A stretch of DNA of 64,000 nt. It comes from Novosphingobium sp. ZN18A2. Lineage in GTDB: Bacteria > Pseudomonadota > Alphaproteobacteria > Sphingomonadales > Sphingomonadaceae. The notes below the pieces were generated by a model. The model was given only the letters and a program-made list of their open reading frames with translations. It searched no databases and had not been told where the DNA came from. Location: positions 372,001 to 436,000 of the forward strand of contig NZ_CP136651.1 of assembly GCF_036784765.1 (NCBI RefSeq). The letters are read 5' to 3'. The position numbers were made by a program, and so were the translations under genes. Shown piece by piece: positions 8,664 through 17,373 of the stretch (positions are counted from its first letter, which is position 1; every line of letters begins with the position of its first letter).

Positions 8664-9656
8664 TCAGACCCCCAGGTCCGCGCGCAGGTTGCGCGCGTCG
8701 CGCCATCCTTCAAGGCGCTTTGTCAGGTCCGCATCGTCGGCGGGAAGGTCCACCTGCAGGGTAACAAGCTGGTCGCCCCGCCCGCCGCCCTTGGCGGGAA
8801 AACCCCTGCCCTTCAGCCGCAGGGTCTTGCCGCTGGAACTGCCGGGCGAAACCGTCAGCATCACCGGACCGTCCACGGTGGGCACTTTCACTTTCGCCCC
8901 GTTCACCGCTTCATCGAGCGAGATCGGCAGGTCGAGCCGGATGTTATCACCGTCGCGTTCGTAGAACGGGTGTCCGCCCACTTCGATGACCACGATGGCA
9001 TCGCCCGCGCCGCCGGGGCCGGCTTCGCCCTTGCCCGCAAGTCGCATCTGCGTGCCCGATTCAAGTCCTGCGGGCAGCTTGAGGTCGATCGTCTTGCCGT
9101 CGGACAGCGTGATGCGCTGGTCGGCACGCGTTGCCGCGTCGATGAACGAAACCTTCAGCCGGTATTGCACGTTTGCGCCGCGCGGTGGCGGTCCGGCGCG
9201 GCGTCCACCCATTCCGGCACCCATTCCGGCGCCCATTCCCGCACCCGCTCCGCCGCGTCCGCCGCCGAACAGGCCTTCGAACAGGTCGCCAAGGTCGATA
9301 TTCTCAGCCCCGCCGCCCATTCCGCCGGGACCGCCGCCGAATCCCTCGAACCCGCCGTCGTGGCGAAAGCCGCCTCCGCCGCCCCTGAAGCCTCCGCCGC
9401 CCCCGCCGCCGAAGCCGAAAGGCATGGCGGGGTTGCCGTCGGCGTCTATCTCGCCACGGTCGAACTGCGCCCGCTTGTCCTTGTCGGACAGAAGGTCGTA
9501 AGCCTTGGTCACGTCCGAGAATTTCTCGGCCGCGTTGGGGTTGTCCTTGTTGCGGTCGGGGTGAAGTTCCTTCGCCAGCTTGCGATAGGCGGACTTGATG
9601 TCCTTCTCGCTCGCGCTACGGGTCACGCCCAGGGTCGCATAGGGGTCTGCTGCCAT
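8664..9656 (-). CDS. DnaJ-class co-chaperone, zinc-finger-less (CbpA-like)
   Basis: J-domain protein of 330 residues that would stimulate a DnaK ATPase. The J domain (1-70) has the invariant HPD at 32-34. A Gly/Phe- and Gly/Met-rich linker follows (about 78-160, with GAGM repeats), then two beta-barrel substrate-binding domains (about 165-330). There is no CxxCxGxG zinc-finger region, so it is a class B (CbpA-like) rather than classical DnaJ protein. It heads the yihY-fabI group and diverges from pdxH across a 178-nt gap. Confidence 0.92.
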   Translation of the reverse strand: MAADPYATLGVTRSASEKDIKSAYRKLAKELHPDRNKDNPNAAEKFSDVTKAYDLLSDKDKRAQFDRGEIDADGNPAMPFGFGGGGGGGFRGGGGGFRHDGGFEGFGGGPGGMGGGAENIDLGDLFEGLFGGGRGGAGAGMGAGMGAGMGGRRAGPPPRGANVQYRLKVSFIDAATRADQRITLSDGKTIDLKLPAGLESGTQMRLAGKGEAGPGGAGDAIVVIEVGGHPFYERDGDNIRLDLPISLDEAVNGAKVKVPTVDGPVMLTVSPGSSSGKTLRLKGRGFPAKGGGRGDQLVTLQVDLPADDADLTKRLEGWRDARNLRADLGV

Positions 9657-9834
9657 GGCTTATAGCTAGGTTGCGTCGCCGTCTGCCGCAAGCGGCGCTT
9701 TCCTGTTCATGCACGCTTGGCTAGGCCGAAACGGTGCAATTGATCGCGGTCATGGCATTTGTTGGATGGACATGGCCCTGTGCGCCGGTCGCCAGGCCGC
9801 GTACCATTATCGTCAACTTCGCAAGGAAACCGCA

Positions 9835-10458
9835 GTGCCAGATGAACAGACGGAAGATGCGATCCCCCATGCCAACCCCTTCGCCATCTTCGAGGACTGG
9901 TTTGCGCAGGCAAAGGCCAGCGAGCCCAACGATCCCAATGCGATGGCGCTTGCCACGGCAACGCCCGCGGGCGCGCCTTCGCTGCGTATGGTGCTTCTGA
10001 AAGGCCACGGCGCGGACCTGGGCGATCATGGCGGTTTCGTGTTCTATACCAATTTCCAGAGCCGCAAGGGCGTGGAACTGGCTGCCAACCATCAGGTCGC
10101 GTTGCTGTTCCACTGGAAATCGCTGCGCCGGCAAGTGCGGGTGGAGGGCACCGTAAGCGAAGTGAGCGCGGCGCAGGCCGATGCCTATTTCGCCAGCCGC
10201 CATCCCGAATCGCGCCTTGGCTCTGCCGCGTCCGACCAGTCGCGCCCGCTGGACCGGCGCGAAACCTATCTGGAACGGGTAGAGGCGATCCGCGCCGAAT
10301 ATCCCGATGGCAACGTTCCGCGCCCGGCGCACTGGTCTGGCTATCTGGTCACGCCCGCCGCGATAGAGTTCTGGCAGGACCGCGCGCATCGCCTTCACGA
10401 ACGCCGCCGCTTCGTTCGCGACGGAGATGACTGGACCAGCACGCTGCTCTATCCTTAA
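9835..10458 (+). CDS. pdxH: Pyridoxamine 5'-phosphate oxidase
   Basis: FMN-dependent oxidase that makes pyridoxal 5'-phosphate from pyridoxine or pyridoxamine phosphate. The 207-residue product has the RMVLLKG and FYTNFQSRKG flavin-binding segments, RQVRVEGTV, and the C-terminal WSGYLVTP...FWQDRAHRLHERR signature. I chose the GTG at 9835 because AAGGA at 9823-9827 sits 7 nt before it and the length then matches the family. The upstream in-frame ATG at 9709 would add 42 unrelated residues. The next gene follows after 11 nt. Confidence 0.93.
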   Translation: MPDEQTEDAIPHANPFAIFEDWFAQAKASEPNDPNAMALATATPAGAPSLRMVLLKGHGADLGDHGGFVFYTNFQSRKGVELAANHQVALLFHWKSLRRQVRVEGTVSEVSAAQADAYFASRHPESRLGSAASDQSRPLDRRETYLERVEAIRAEYPDGNVPRPAHWSGYLVTPAAIEFWQDRAHRLHERRRFVRDGDDWTSTLLYP

Positions 10459-10469
10459 GAAGGGCCGCG

Positions 10470-11468
10470 ATGAAAAAGCCGACCACCCATGAAGATCATG
10501 TCGCCGCGCGCGGGGAACTGAACCGCCGCGCCGCCTATGCCAGCATTTCCGCGGCATTGGTGCTGGGCGGCATGAAGACATGGGCGGTCGCGTCCACCGG
10601 TTCCACCGCGATGCTGGGCAGCCTTGCGGATACCGCGCTTGACCTTGTGGCCAGCCTTGCAACCCTGCTGGGCGTGTGGATCGCGGCCATCCCGGATGAT
10701 CACAACCACCGCTTCGGCCACGGCAAGGCAGAGGCGCTGGCCGCGATGTTCCAGGTGGTGCTGATCTCCATTTCCGCGCTGGGCCTTGCCTGGCGCGCAA
10801 TCTCGCAATGGATTTCGGGCGAGACGATGCGCGATGCGGGAACCGGCATCGCGGTTTCGGTTGTCGCCATCGCCATCACGCTGGCGCTGGTCGCCTATCA
10901 GCGCCACGTGATCCGGCGGACGGGCTCGGTGGCGATCACCACCGACAGCGTCCATTACCAGTCGGACCTTTTGCTGAACATTGCGGTGATCGCGGCGCTG
11001 GCGCTTGAACAATACGCGGGTGTCCACGGGGCCGATCCGGCCTTCGCTCTGGGGATCGCCGCGTGGCTGGGCTGGGGCGCCTGGAACGCATCGGAAACCG
11101 CGATCAACCAGCTGATGGATCACGAATGGCCGCTGGAAAAGCGGGAGCGGTTTCTTGAGGTCGTCGCCCGCCATCCGGAACTGAAGGGGCTGCACGATCT
11201 GCGTACCCGCACCAGCGGCAACCGCGATTTCGTGCAGTTCCACGTGTGGATCGACGGCCGCATGACGGTGACCGAAGCGCACCGCGTGATGGACGAGATC
11301 GAAGAGACCGTCCTCAAGGCATTCCCGGGCATCGAAGTGCTGATCCACCCCGATCCGGAAGGTTTGGTGGACGAGGACGAGATCGGCTCGCAGGATCTGC
11401 TGGCGCCCGGCCCCGAAGGCGAAAGCCCGGCGCTTGTGGCGCAAGGCCCGCCGCCGACCGCCGATTGA
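10470..11468 (+). CDS. Cation diffusion facilitator family transporter (FieF-like)
   Basis: Inner-membrane metal/proton antiporter of 332 residues with about six membrane segments and a cytoplasmic C-terminal domain. SLADTALDLVASL carries the Asp pair of the first metal site, HNHRFGHGKAEALAA is the conserved loop, and HYQSDLLLN matches the HxxxD of the second site. The ferredoxin-like C-terminal domain (about 215-295) ends in an acidic/Pro tail. FieF-like members export zinc or iron(II); the exact metal is not certain. It lies 11 nt after pdxH and 10 nt before the phzF-like gene. Confidence 0.91.
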   Translation: MKKPTTHEDHVAARGELNRRAAYASISAALVLGGMKTWAVASTGSTAMLGSLADTALDLVASLATLLGVWIAAIPDDHNHRFGHGKAEALAAMFQVVLISISALGLAWRAISQWISGETMRDAGTGIAVSVVAIAITLALVAYQRHVIRRTGSVAITTDSVHYQSDLLLNIAVIAALALEQYAGVHGADPAFALGIAAWLGWGAWNASETAINQLMDHEWPLEKRERFLEVVARHPELKGLHDLRTRTSGNRDFVQFHVWIDGRMTVTEAHRVMDEIEETVLKAFPGIEVLIHPDPEGLVDEDEIGSQDLLAPGPEGESPALVAQGPPPTAD

Positions 11469-11478
11469 GGATGCCTGC

Positions 11479-12297
11479 ATGACCAGCGTTCCCTATGTCC
11501 ACGTAGACGCCTTCACCGCCACGCCGCTTGCCGGCAACCAGGCGGCGGTGATGACGCTCGATGCCTGGCCGGACGATGCACTGCTGCAAAGGATCGGCGC
11601 GGAAAACATGTTCGCCGAAACCGCCTTCCTTGTCCGCGATGCAAGCGGAGAGGCGGACTGGGAGCTGCGCTGGTTCACGCCCGAACTCGAGATTCGCCTG
11701 TGCGGACACGCGACGCTTGCCTCCGGCCATGTGCTGCTCTGCGCCGATCCGGCGAAAGACCGCGTCACCTTCCGCACCCGCAAGGCCGGGGTGCTGGAAG
11801 TGCGGCGCGATGGCGATGCCGGATATGCGCTGGCGCTTCCCGCGATCCGCACGGCGCCCGCCGATTATCCTGGAGCCGTGCCCCTGCTGGGTGGACCGAC
11901 CCCGCGCGAGATCTGGCGCAGCCCGGATCGCTATTCGATCCTGCTGTTCGCCTCTGCGGATGAGGTTTGCGCGCTTTCGCCCGATTTCAAGGCACTGGCC
12001 GCACTGGGAGACGACCAGTTCATCTGCACCGCCCCCGGCAAAGGGCATGCCAGCGGCGCCGACGTAGTGAGCCGCGTCTTCGTGCCCGGTGCGGGCGTGG
12101 ACGAGGATTCGGCGACCGGGTCCGCCCACGCCGCGCTGACGCCGTTCTGGGTCGACAGGCTGGGCCGCGCGTCCTTCACCGCGCACCAGGCATCGCGGCG
12201 CGGCGCGGACTTCACTTGCCGGCTGGACGGAGACCGCGCATGGCTGGGCGGCCATTGCGTGACCGTGGTGGAAGGCGTGTTCAACCTGCCGGGTTGA
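11479..12297 (+). CDS. PhzF family isomerase/epimerase
   Basis: Member of the PhzF/diaminopimelate-epimerase-fold family, 272 residues with two similar halves. The N terminus has the family hallmark HVDAFTATPLAGNQAAV, the likely catalytic Glu47 in MFAETAF, LCGHAT in the first half and DEDSATGSAH in the second. Substrates in this family vary widely (phenazine precursors, other small acids), so no specific reaction is claimed. There are no phenazine genes nearby. Third gene of the pdxH group. Confidence 0.9.
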   Translation: MTSVPYVHVDAFTATPLAGNQAAVMTLDAWPDDALLQRIGAENMFAETAFLVRDASGEADWELRWFTPELEIRLCGHATLASGHVLLCADPAKDRVTFRTRKAGVLEVRRDGDAGYALALPAIRTAPADYPGAVPLLGGPTPREIWRSPDRYSILLFASADEVCALSPDFKALAALGDDQFICTAPGKGHASGADVVSRVFVPGAGVDEDSATGSAHAALTPFWVDRLGRASFTAHQASRRGADFTCRLDGDRAWLGGHCVTVVEGVFNLPG

Positions 12298-12353
12298 TGC
12301 GCTAGCGGTCCGATTCCGACATTTGCATCCCTGCCGGCTCGGCGGCAGTCCAT

Positions 12354-13469
12354 TCAATCGAACACGTGGACCAGGTCGCCCAGCCGATCGACAACCGGGC
12401 GCAGCTTGTCGTCCTGCGTCTTGCCCAGCCGAACCACGACCAGCTTCTGGCGGGGCGAGACCATCACGTATTGCCCAAGGTGGCCGATCGCGCTGAACAG
12501 GTCTTTCGGTCCGCGATCGGGAAACAGGACCACCGGCTGCCCCTTGCCCGGTTCGCGGTTCAGCCAGATCTGCGCGCCGTAATCAGGCTCTCGCGGCGAT
12601 GGCGTGGTCATGAAATCGATCCACCCGCGCGGTATGATCTGCGATCCGCCGACCGAGCCCTTGTTGCGCAGGAATTCGCCGAATTTCGCCCAGTCGCGCG
12701 CCGTTCCGTGGATCAGGCTGCCGCCGATCAGGGTGCCCGACGCATCGAATTCGGGCACCATCGACGTCATGCCGGCGGGCTGGAACAGGCGCGTGCGCAG
12801 ATAGGTGGAAACCGCGCGTCGGCGCGCGTCGGCATCGCCGCCGGGGGCCAGCACGCGCGCGGCAAGGTCTGCCAGGATCACGCTGGTGGATGTCGAATAC
12901 TGGAAGTGCTTTCCCGGCTCGAAAGCTAGGGGCTGGTCTTCGGCATAGCGCGCCATGTCGTCGCGCCCGTCAAGGAACAACATCCGCACTTCATCGGACC
13001 TGAACGGCGGGCTGATCGCTTCGGAGTGGCGCAGGCCGGACCGCATCTGCAGCAACTCGCGCAGCGTGATCTCTCCGCGCGGATCGCCGGGGCGCTGCCA
13101 CGCGGGAATCGGCACCGGTTCGTCCAGCCGCAGGCGGCCGTCGGACACCAGCATCCCGATCATCACACCGGTCACGCTCTTGGCCATCGACCAGCTGACG
13201 AAGCGCGTCTGACGAGTGTATCCCTTCCCGTAACGCTCGGCCACGATCTTCCCGCCGCGCATCACCACCACCGCGCGCGTTTCCGATGCCGCCGGATCGG
13301 TGAACAGCGCATCGACCGCGCGGGCCAGCTTCTCGCGATTCGCGCCCGGCTTCTCTGCCACCGCGGCCAGCGCCTGGGGCGAGAGCGGTGGAACGGCGGT
13401 CGCGGACTTGTGCCCGCAAGCCGCAAGGGCTGGCAGCAGGGCGACAGGCAGGATAAGGGTCAGGCGCAT
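12354..13469 (-). CDS. Serine hydrolase lipoprotein, beta-lactamase class C fold
   Basis: The 371-residue product begins with a lipoprotein signal peptide whose lipobox ends in Cys18 (LAAC-G), so it should be anchored in the cell envelope. The domain has the SxxK motif at Ser94-Lys97 (SMAK), YSTSTS at the place of the YxN motif, and a GHLGQ near the C terminus. These mark the penicillin-binding/class C beta-lactamase fold used also by esterases and peptidases. Nothing shows that it hydrolyses beta-lactams. The ATG at 13469 gives the lipoprotein signal; the longer frame upstream is antisense to the divergent gene at 13500. Confidence 0.88.
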   Translation of the reverse strand: MRLTLILPVALLPALAACGHKSATAVPPLSPQALAAVAEKPGANREKLARAVDALFTDPAASETRAVVVMRGGKIVAERYGKGYTRQTRFVSWSMAKSVTGVMIGMLVSDGRLRLDEPVPIPAWQRPGDPRGEITLRELLQMRSGLRHSEAISPPFRSDEVRMLFLDGRDDMARYAEDQPLAFEPGKHFQYSTSTSVILADLAARVLAPGGDADARRRAVSTYLRTRLFQPAGMTSMVPEFDASGTLIGGSLIHGTARDWAKFGEFLRNKGSVGGSQIIPRGWIDFMTTPSPREPDYGAQIWLNREPGKGQPVVLFPDRGPKDLFSAIGHLGQYVMVSPRQKLVVVRLGKTQDDKLRPVVDRLGDLVHVFD

Positions 13470-13499
13470 CGCGCATTCTTTCGACCAATTCCCCGGCAT

Positions 13500-13868
13500 A
13501 TGGCAACCACCCAGCAAAAATCGTCGCGCAAATCCCGCCGTCCCGCATCGCGCGGCCGCCATCGCAGGCGCTGGCTGCTGTTGCCGCTGGCGCTGCTGGC
13601 CGGATTGGCGGCGTGGTACTGGCCCACGATCCATGGCTATGCGATCACCGGCACGTCCTATGGCGCGCGCGTGGCCTGCTCTTGCCGGTTCGTCGGCGGG
13701 CGCGGCCTTGCGGACTGCAAGAAGGACTTCGAGCCGGGCATGGAATTCGTGATGTTGAGCGAGGATGCTTCCGCGCAAAGCGTTACCGCGCGCATCCCGC
13801 TGATCTCCAGCCAGACCGCGACCTATCGGCCCGGTTGGGGGTGCCAGCTGCAACGCTGGAAAGACTAG
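13500..13868 (+). CDS. Small membrane-anchored protein of unknown function
   Basis: Unrecognised. The 122-residue product has a very basic N terminus (residues 1-26, many Arg/Lys), one hydrophobic segment (about 27-43), then an extracytoplasmic domain with four cysteines (CSCRF, ADCKK, GWGCQ). It starts 30 nt from the divergent serine hydrolase lipoprotein; the shared promoter region suggests a link with that envelope enzyme. It ends 9 nt from the convergent mnmA stop. Confidence 0.72.
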   Translation: MATTQQKSSRKSRRPASRGRHRRRWLLLPLALLAGLAAWYWPTIHGYAITGTSYGARVACSCRFVGGRGLADCKKDFEPGMEFVMLSEDASAQSVTARIPLISSQTATYRPGWGCQLQRWKD

Positions 13869-13877
13869 GTCCTGACA

Positions 13878-15077
13878 CTAGGACGCAGCGTCGGCCGTGT
13901 CTGCCTCGCGGTCGCTCCAGCGCTCGGTTTCCCCGATCCACCCGCCGCCGATCACGCGCTCGCCCGCATAGATCACCGCCGCCTGTCCGGGCGCGACTCC
14001 GTATTCCGGCTGCTGGAAGCGGATCGCGGTCGCCGCGCCGTCGCCCAGCGGCCCGTCGAGCACGACCGGCACCGGCTTCGCCAGCGAACGGACCTTCGCG
14101 GTCAGCGGTTCGCCTTCGGGCATCGGGCCGATGCGGTTCGTTTCGACCAGCCGCGCCGCGCCCGTTGCCAGCATGCGCTTCGGCCCAACCAGAACGCGGT
14201 GCTTTTCGGCATCGATTCCCGTCACGTAAAGCGGTTTGGGCTGGCCGCCGATTTCCAGTCCGCGACGCTGTCCAACGGTATAGTGGATGATGCCGCGGTG
14301 TGCGCCCAGCACTTCGCCGCTTTGCGCGTGGACGATTTCGCCGCCGGTTTCGGCTTCGGGACGAATCGCGCGAACGATCTTCGCATAATCGCCATCGGGC
14401 ACGAAGCAGATGTCCTGGCTGTCGGGCTTCATGGCCACGGCCAGGCCCATGCCTTCGGCGATGCGGCGCACGTCCTGCTTGGGCAGCCCGCCCAGCGGGA
14501 ATCGCAGGAAATCGAGCTGCGAATCGGTGGTGCCGTAAAGGAAATAGCTCTGGTCGCGCGCCGGGTCTGCCGCGCGGTGCAGTTCGGCGCCTGCACTGCC
14601 TTCCACACGGCGCACATAATGGCCGGTGGCAAGCGCATCGGCCCCCAGGTCGCGCGCCATCGCCAGCAGGTCGGTGAACTTCGGCCCCATGTTGCAGCGG
14701 ATGCAGGGGATCGGCGTGCGTCCGGCCATGTATTCGTCGGCGAAACGCTCAACCACCTCGTCGCGAAAGGCGCTTTCGTGGTCGAAAACGTAATGCGCGA
14801 TGCCCAGCCTGTCGGCCACGGCGCGCGCATCGCGGATGTCGTCGCCCGCGCAACACGCGCCCTTGCGGCCGGTCGCCGCGCCATAATCGTAAAGCTGGAG
14901 CGTGATGCCGATGGTTTCCAGCCCGGTCGCCGCGGCCAGCCCGGCGACGACCGAACTGTCCACGCCGCCCGACATCGCCACGACGATGCGCCGCGCGCCT
15001 TCGGGCAGGCCGAAAAGCGCAGCCGCATCGGCGGTGCTGCCGGTAACCTTGCCGATATCCAAGCCGGTGATGTTCAT
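13878..15077 (-). CDS. mnmA: tRNA-specific 2-thiouridylase MnmA
   Basis: Uses ATP and relayed sulfur to thiolate U34 of tRNA for Lys, Glu and Gln. The 399-residue product has the PP-loop SGGVDSS (36-42), the first catalytic cysteine at Cys128 in [14 protein letters not shown], and the second at Cys224 in [11 protein letters not shown]. The C-terminal part has the YTVGQRRGL and beta-barrel segments of the family. The start is uncertain: ATGs at 15089 and 15122 are also in frame and none has a strong ribosome binding site. It converges on the small gene at 13500. Confidence 0.94.
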   Translation of the reverse strand: MNITGLDIGKVTGSTADAAALFGLPEGARRIVVAMSGGVDSSVVAGLAAATGLETIGITLQLYDYGAATGRKGACCAGDDIRDARAVADRLGIAHYVFDHESAFRDEVVERFADEYMAGRTPIPCIRCNMGPKFTDLLAMARDLGADALATGHYVRRVEGSAGAELHRAADPARDQSYFLYGTTDSQLDFLRFPLGGLPKQDVRRIAEGMGLAVAMKPDSQDICFVPDGDYAKIVRAIRPEAETGGEIVHAQSGEVLGAHRGIIHYTVGQRRGLEIGGQPKPLYVTGIDAEKHRVLVGPKRMLATGAARLVETNRIGPMPEGEPLTAKVRSLAKPVPVVLDGPLGDGAATAIRFQQPEYGVAPGQAAVIYAGERVIGGGWIGETERWSDREADTADAAS

Positions 15078-15210
15078 CGATGCGCCCATAAACCCCGATG
15101 CAGTATCGCGAAACCCCGCCATTCCGGAACGGCTCGCCGGGAAAGAACCTAATCGGAGGTAAATGGGGGGTTTACCCTTGATTATCCATGCCGGGGTTAG
15201 AAGCACGGTC

Positions 15211-15546
15211 ATGGAGATGACCTTTCACCCTTCGCGACCTGCGGATTACGGCGAGTCGCAGCACGAATTGCGCGCGCTTGGCTGGGCAGAGCTGTGCGCG
15301 CGGATCGGGGCAGCGCAGGATTTGCGCGACGTGATGCGGCAAGGCGATGCCGCCGTGGCCCTTGAGGGCAGCTTCCACCGTCCGGCGGCACGCGCCCTTG
15401 CGCGAATCAGGACCACGGGCGGGGAAGGATTCGAGACCGGATTCGAAGAACGTGAATCGGTTATTAACCCAATCCCTTCAGCCCATGGCAAAGACGGGTC
15501 GGGCACACATGGTGGTGAGCCGGGGCAGCGCCCCGGCAAGGGCTGA
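15211..15546 (+). CDS. Small conserved-looking protein of unknown function ahead of sciP
   Basis: Unrecognised, 111 residues from the ATG at 15211; an ATG at 15217 is equally possible. The N-terminal two thirds are compact and mixed in charge ([20 protein letters not shown], then [20 protein letters not shown]), with no signal peptide or membrane segment. The tail is Gly/Pro-rich and low in complexity. It diverges from mnmA and ends 15 nt before sciP on the same strand, so it may be co-transcribed with it. Evidence is the coding-like N terminus and its position only. Confidence 0.6.
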   Translation: MEMTFHPSRPADYGESQHELRALGWAELCARIGAAQDLRDVMRQGDAAVALEGSFHRPAARALARIRTTGGEGFETGFEERESVINPIPSAHGKDGSGTHGGEPGQRPGKG

Positions 15547-15561
15547 ATTCGAGAAGTTGGA

Positions 15562-15861
15562 ATGATCGAGAACCAGAAAATCCGACCCGCGCAGGTCATT
15601 GGCCCACTCGGGGAGCCGCTCACGCTGGACAATCTGCCGCCGCCGGACACCACCCGCTGGGTCGTGCGGCGCAAGGCGGAAGTCGTTGCCGCCGTAAATG
15701 GCGGACTTCTGACGATCGAGGAGGTTTGCGAACGATACAGCCTTACGCTGGAGGAATTCGCCTCGTGGCAGCGCGCGGTTGACCGGTCGGGGATGCAGGG
15801 CCTGCGCGTTACGCGCATCCAGCATTACCGCGATCTTTACGAGCGCCAGCTGAAATACTGA
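15562..15861 (+). CDS. sciP: CtrA inhibitor SciP (DUF1153)
   Basis: The 99-residue protein closely follows the SciP/DUF1153 pattern: VIGPLGEPLTLDNLPPPDT, then RWVVRRKAEVVAAV, GGLLTIEEVCERYSLTLEEF and the closing TRIQHYRDLYERQLKY. In Caulobacter SciP is a small helix-turn-helix protein that binds the cell-cycle regulator CtrA and blocks activation of CtrA promoters in early G1. The same role here is inference from family membership; ctrA itself is not in the window. A strong hairpin follows the stop. Confidence 0.93.
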   Translation: MIENQKIRPAQVIGPLGEPLTLDNLPPPDTTRWVVRRKAEVVAAVNGGLLTIEEVCERYSLTLEEFASWQRAVDRSGMQGLRVTRIQHYRDLYERQLKY

Positions 15862-15881
15862 TCCGGCGCTTCTGCGCGATA

Positions 15882-15919
15882 CGAAGGGCGGTCGCTCCCG
15901 GCGGGGCGGCCGCCCTTCG
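15882..15919 (+). terminator. Hairpin after sciP
   Basis: Arms of 14 bases at 15882-15895 and 15906-15919 pair fully with one G-T wobble around a 10-base loop (TCCCGGCGGG). No clean run of T follows, only CATATCTGCCCTTT. It begins 20 nt past the sciP stop and is a plausible transcription terminator. Confidence 0.65.
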
Positions 15920-16069
15920 CATATCTGCCCTTTGCGGATAGGAATGCGTCCTCTCAATGACTTGCCGGGGTCACGTCGCTTGTCGAGCCGCAATTGCCCT
16001 TGGTCGGTCATGGGTCTAAGGAGCGCGCCGATTGCGCCTATCGGGGAAAGCGCACGGCATGGCGCAAGC

Positions 16070-16098
16070 TTGTCGGGACTGATTTAGCGATGTAATAC
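16070..16098 (+). promoter_or_regulatory. Candidate sigma-70 promoter of the RND operon
   Basis: TTGTCG at 16070-16075 and TAATAC at 16093-16098 are 17 bases apart, 57 nt upstream of the adaptor start, in an otherwise featureless 293-nt gap between sciP and this operon. Found by eye only. Confidence 0.45.
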
Positions 16099-16154
16099 AC
16101 CGAATTCGGGACGCCGGGGAAGCTATCCTTGCGCGCCTGCCGGGACGAAGGCTT

Positions 16155-17360
16155 GTGAAGGACATGAACTACGAGACGAGCATCGACGCGGGAAGCACTG
16201 CGTCGCCCGAGCATTTCGATGACGGGATGGATGGCGATGAAGCGAAGTCGCGCCGGTTGCCGTGGATCATCGGGATCGTCCTCGCCGTTCTGGCGGTGGG
16301 CGGCTATGTCTATTCGCACCGCAGCGGTGCTGGCGAGGGCGCGGCTGCACAGGCGGGACAGCAGCAGGTCGTGACGGTAGTCGCGCCCGGTCGCACTGCC
16401 ATTTCCAGGACCGTTACCGCCAGCGGCACGCTTGCCGCCCGGCGCGAACTGCCGGTCGGCATAGCGGGTGAAGGTGGCAAGGTTTCGCGTGTGCTGGTGG
16501 ATGCGGGCGACTGGGTGAAGGCCGGACAGGTTCTCGCCGTGGTCGATCGATCGGTCCAGTCACAGCAGATCGCTGCGCAGGCGGCCAACGTTTCCGTGGC
16601 GGAAGCCAACGCCCGCCTTGCCCAGTCGAACCTCGATCGCGCGATGAAGCTGGTGGATCGCGGCTTCATCTCCAAGGCCGATATCGACCGGCTGACCGCG
16701 ACGCGCGATTCTTCTGTCGCGCAGGTCCGGGTCGCGAAGGCAACGCTCGGCCAGTTGCAGGCCAGCACCGCCCGGCTCAACGTTGTCGCGCCCGAAGCGG
16801 GCCTCGTGCTGACGCGCGGGATCGAGCCGGGACAGGTAATCAGCCCTGGCACCGGCGTGCTGTTCTCGATCGCCAAGGGTGGCGAGATGGAAATGCAGGC
16901 CCATGTTTCCGAAGCGGACCTTGCGCAAATGTCCGTGGGCGAGAGTGCGAAGGTCGTCCCGGTCGGTGACCAGAAGGCATTCGACGGGCGGATCTGGCAA
17001 GTTGCGCCCACGGTGAACCAGCAGAGTCGCGAAGGGATCGTTCGCATCGCGCTTGCCTACAATCCGGCGCTGCGCCCGGGCGGTTTTGCCACTGCCACGA
17101 TCAGCAGCGGCGTGGTCGATGCGCCGCAGCTTCCCGAATCGGCGATCCAGAGCGACGAAAAGGGCAGCTATGTCTACATCGTGGGCAAGGACAACAAGGT
17201 GGTCCGCCGCGACGTGAAGACCGGCGTGGTGAACGAACGCGGCATCGCCGTGATCCAGGGCCTGACCGGCAACGAAAAGGTTGTGCTGCGCGCCGGCGGG
17301 TTCCTCAACCCCGGCGACAAGGTGAAGCCCGTGGCTGCAAAGCCGGGAAGCGCCGGCTGA
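16155..17360 (+). CDS. RND efflux periplasmic adaptor (HlyD/AcrA type)
   Basis: Membrane-fusion protein of 401 residues that would link an inner-membrane RND pump to an outer-membrane channel. It has a cytoplasmic stretch (1-36), one membrane anchor (about 37-54, WIIGIVLAVLAVGGYVYS) instead of a lipoprotein signal, then lipoyl halves and an alpha-hairpin (about 135-205), followed by beta-barrel and membrane-proximal domains (GTLAARRELPVGIAGEGGKV, GLVLTRGIEPGQVISPGTGV). The start is GTG 16155 or ATG 16164. The pump gene follows after 13 nt; no outer-membrane channel gene is present nearby. Confidence 0.92.
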   Translation: MKDMNYETSIDAGSTASPEHFDDGMDGDEAKSRRLPWIIGIVLAVLAVGGYVYSHRSGAGEGAAAQAGQQQVVTVVAPGRTAISRTVTASGTLAARRELPVGIAGEGGKVSRVLVDAGDWVKAGQVLAVVDRSVQSQQIAAQAANVSVAEANARLAQSNLDRAMKLVDRGFISKADIDRLTATRDSSVAQVRVAKATLGQLQASTARLNVVAPEAGLVLTRGIEPGQVISPGTGVLFSIAKGGEMEMQAHVSEADLAQMSVGESAKVVPVGDQKAFDGRIWQVAPTVNQQSREGIVRIALAYNPALRPGGFATATISSGVVDAPQLPESAIQSDEKGSYVYIVGKDNKVVRRDVKTGVVNERGIAVIQGLTGNEKVVLRAGGFLNPGDKVKPVAAKPGSAG

Positions 17361-17373
17361 GCGGGGACGGTCA

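Noticed and set aside
9180..9420. Tandem GC-rich repeats resembling a repeat array
   Set aside because: They encode the Gly/Met- and Gly/Phe-rich linker of the DnaJ-like protein, not CRISPR or satellite DNA.
12354..13469. Chromosomal beta-lactamase
   Set aside because: It has the fold motifs but is a lipoprotein with YSTS rather than the usual YxN, and no resistance context. A general serine hydrolase call is safer.
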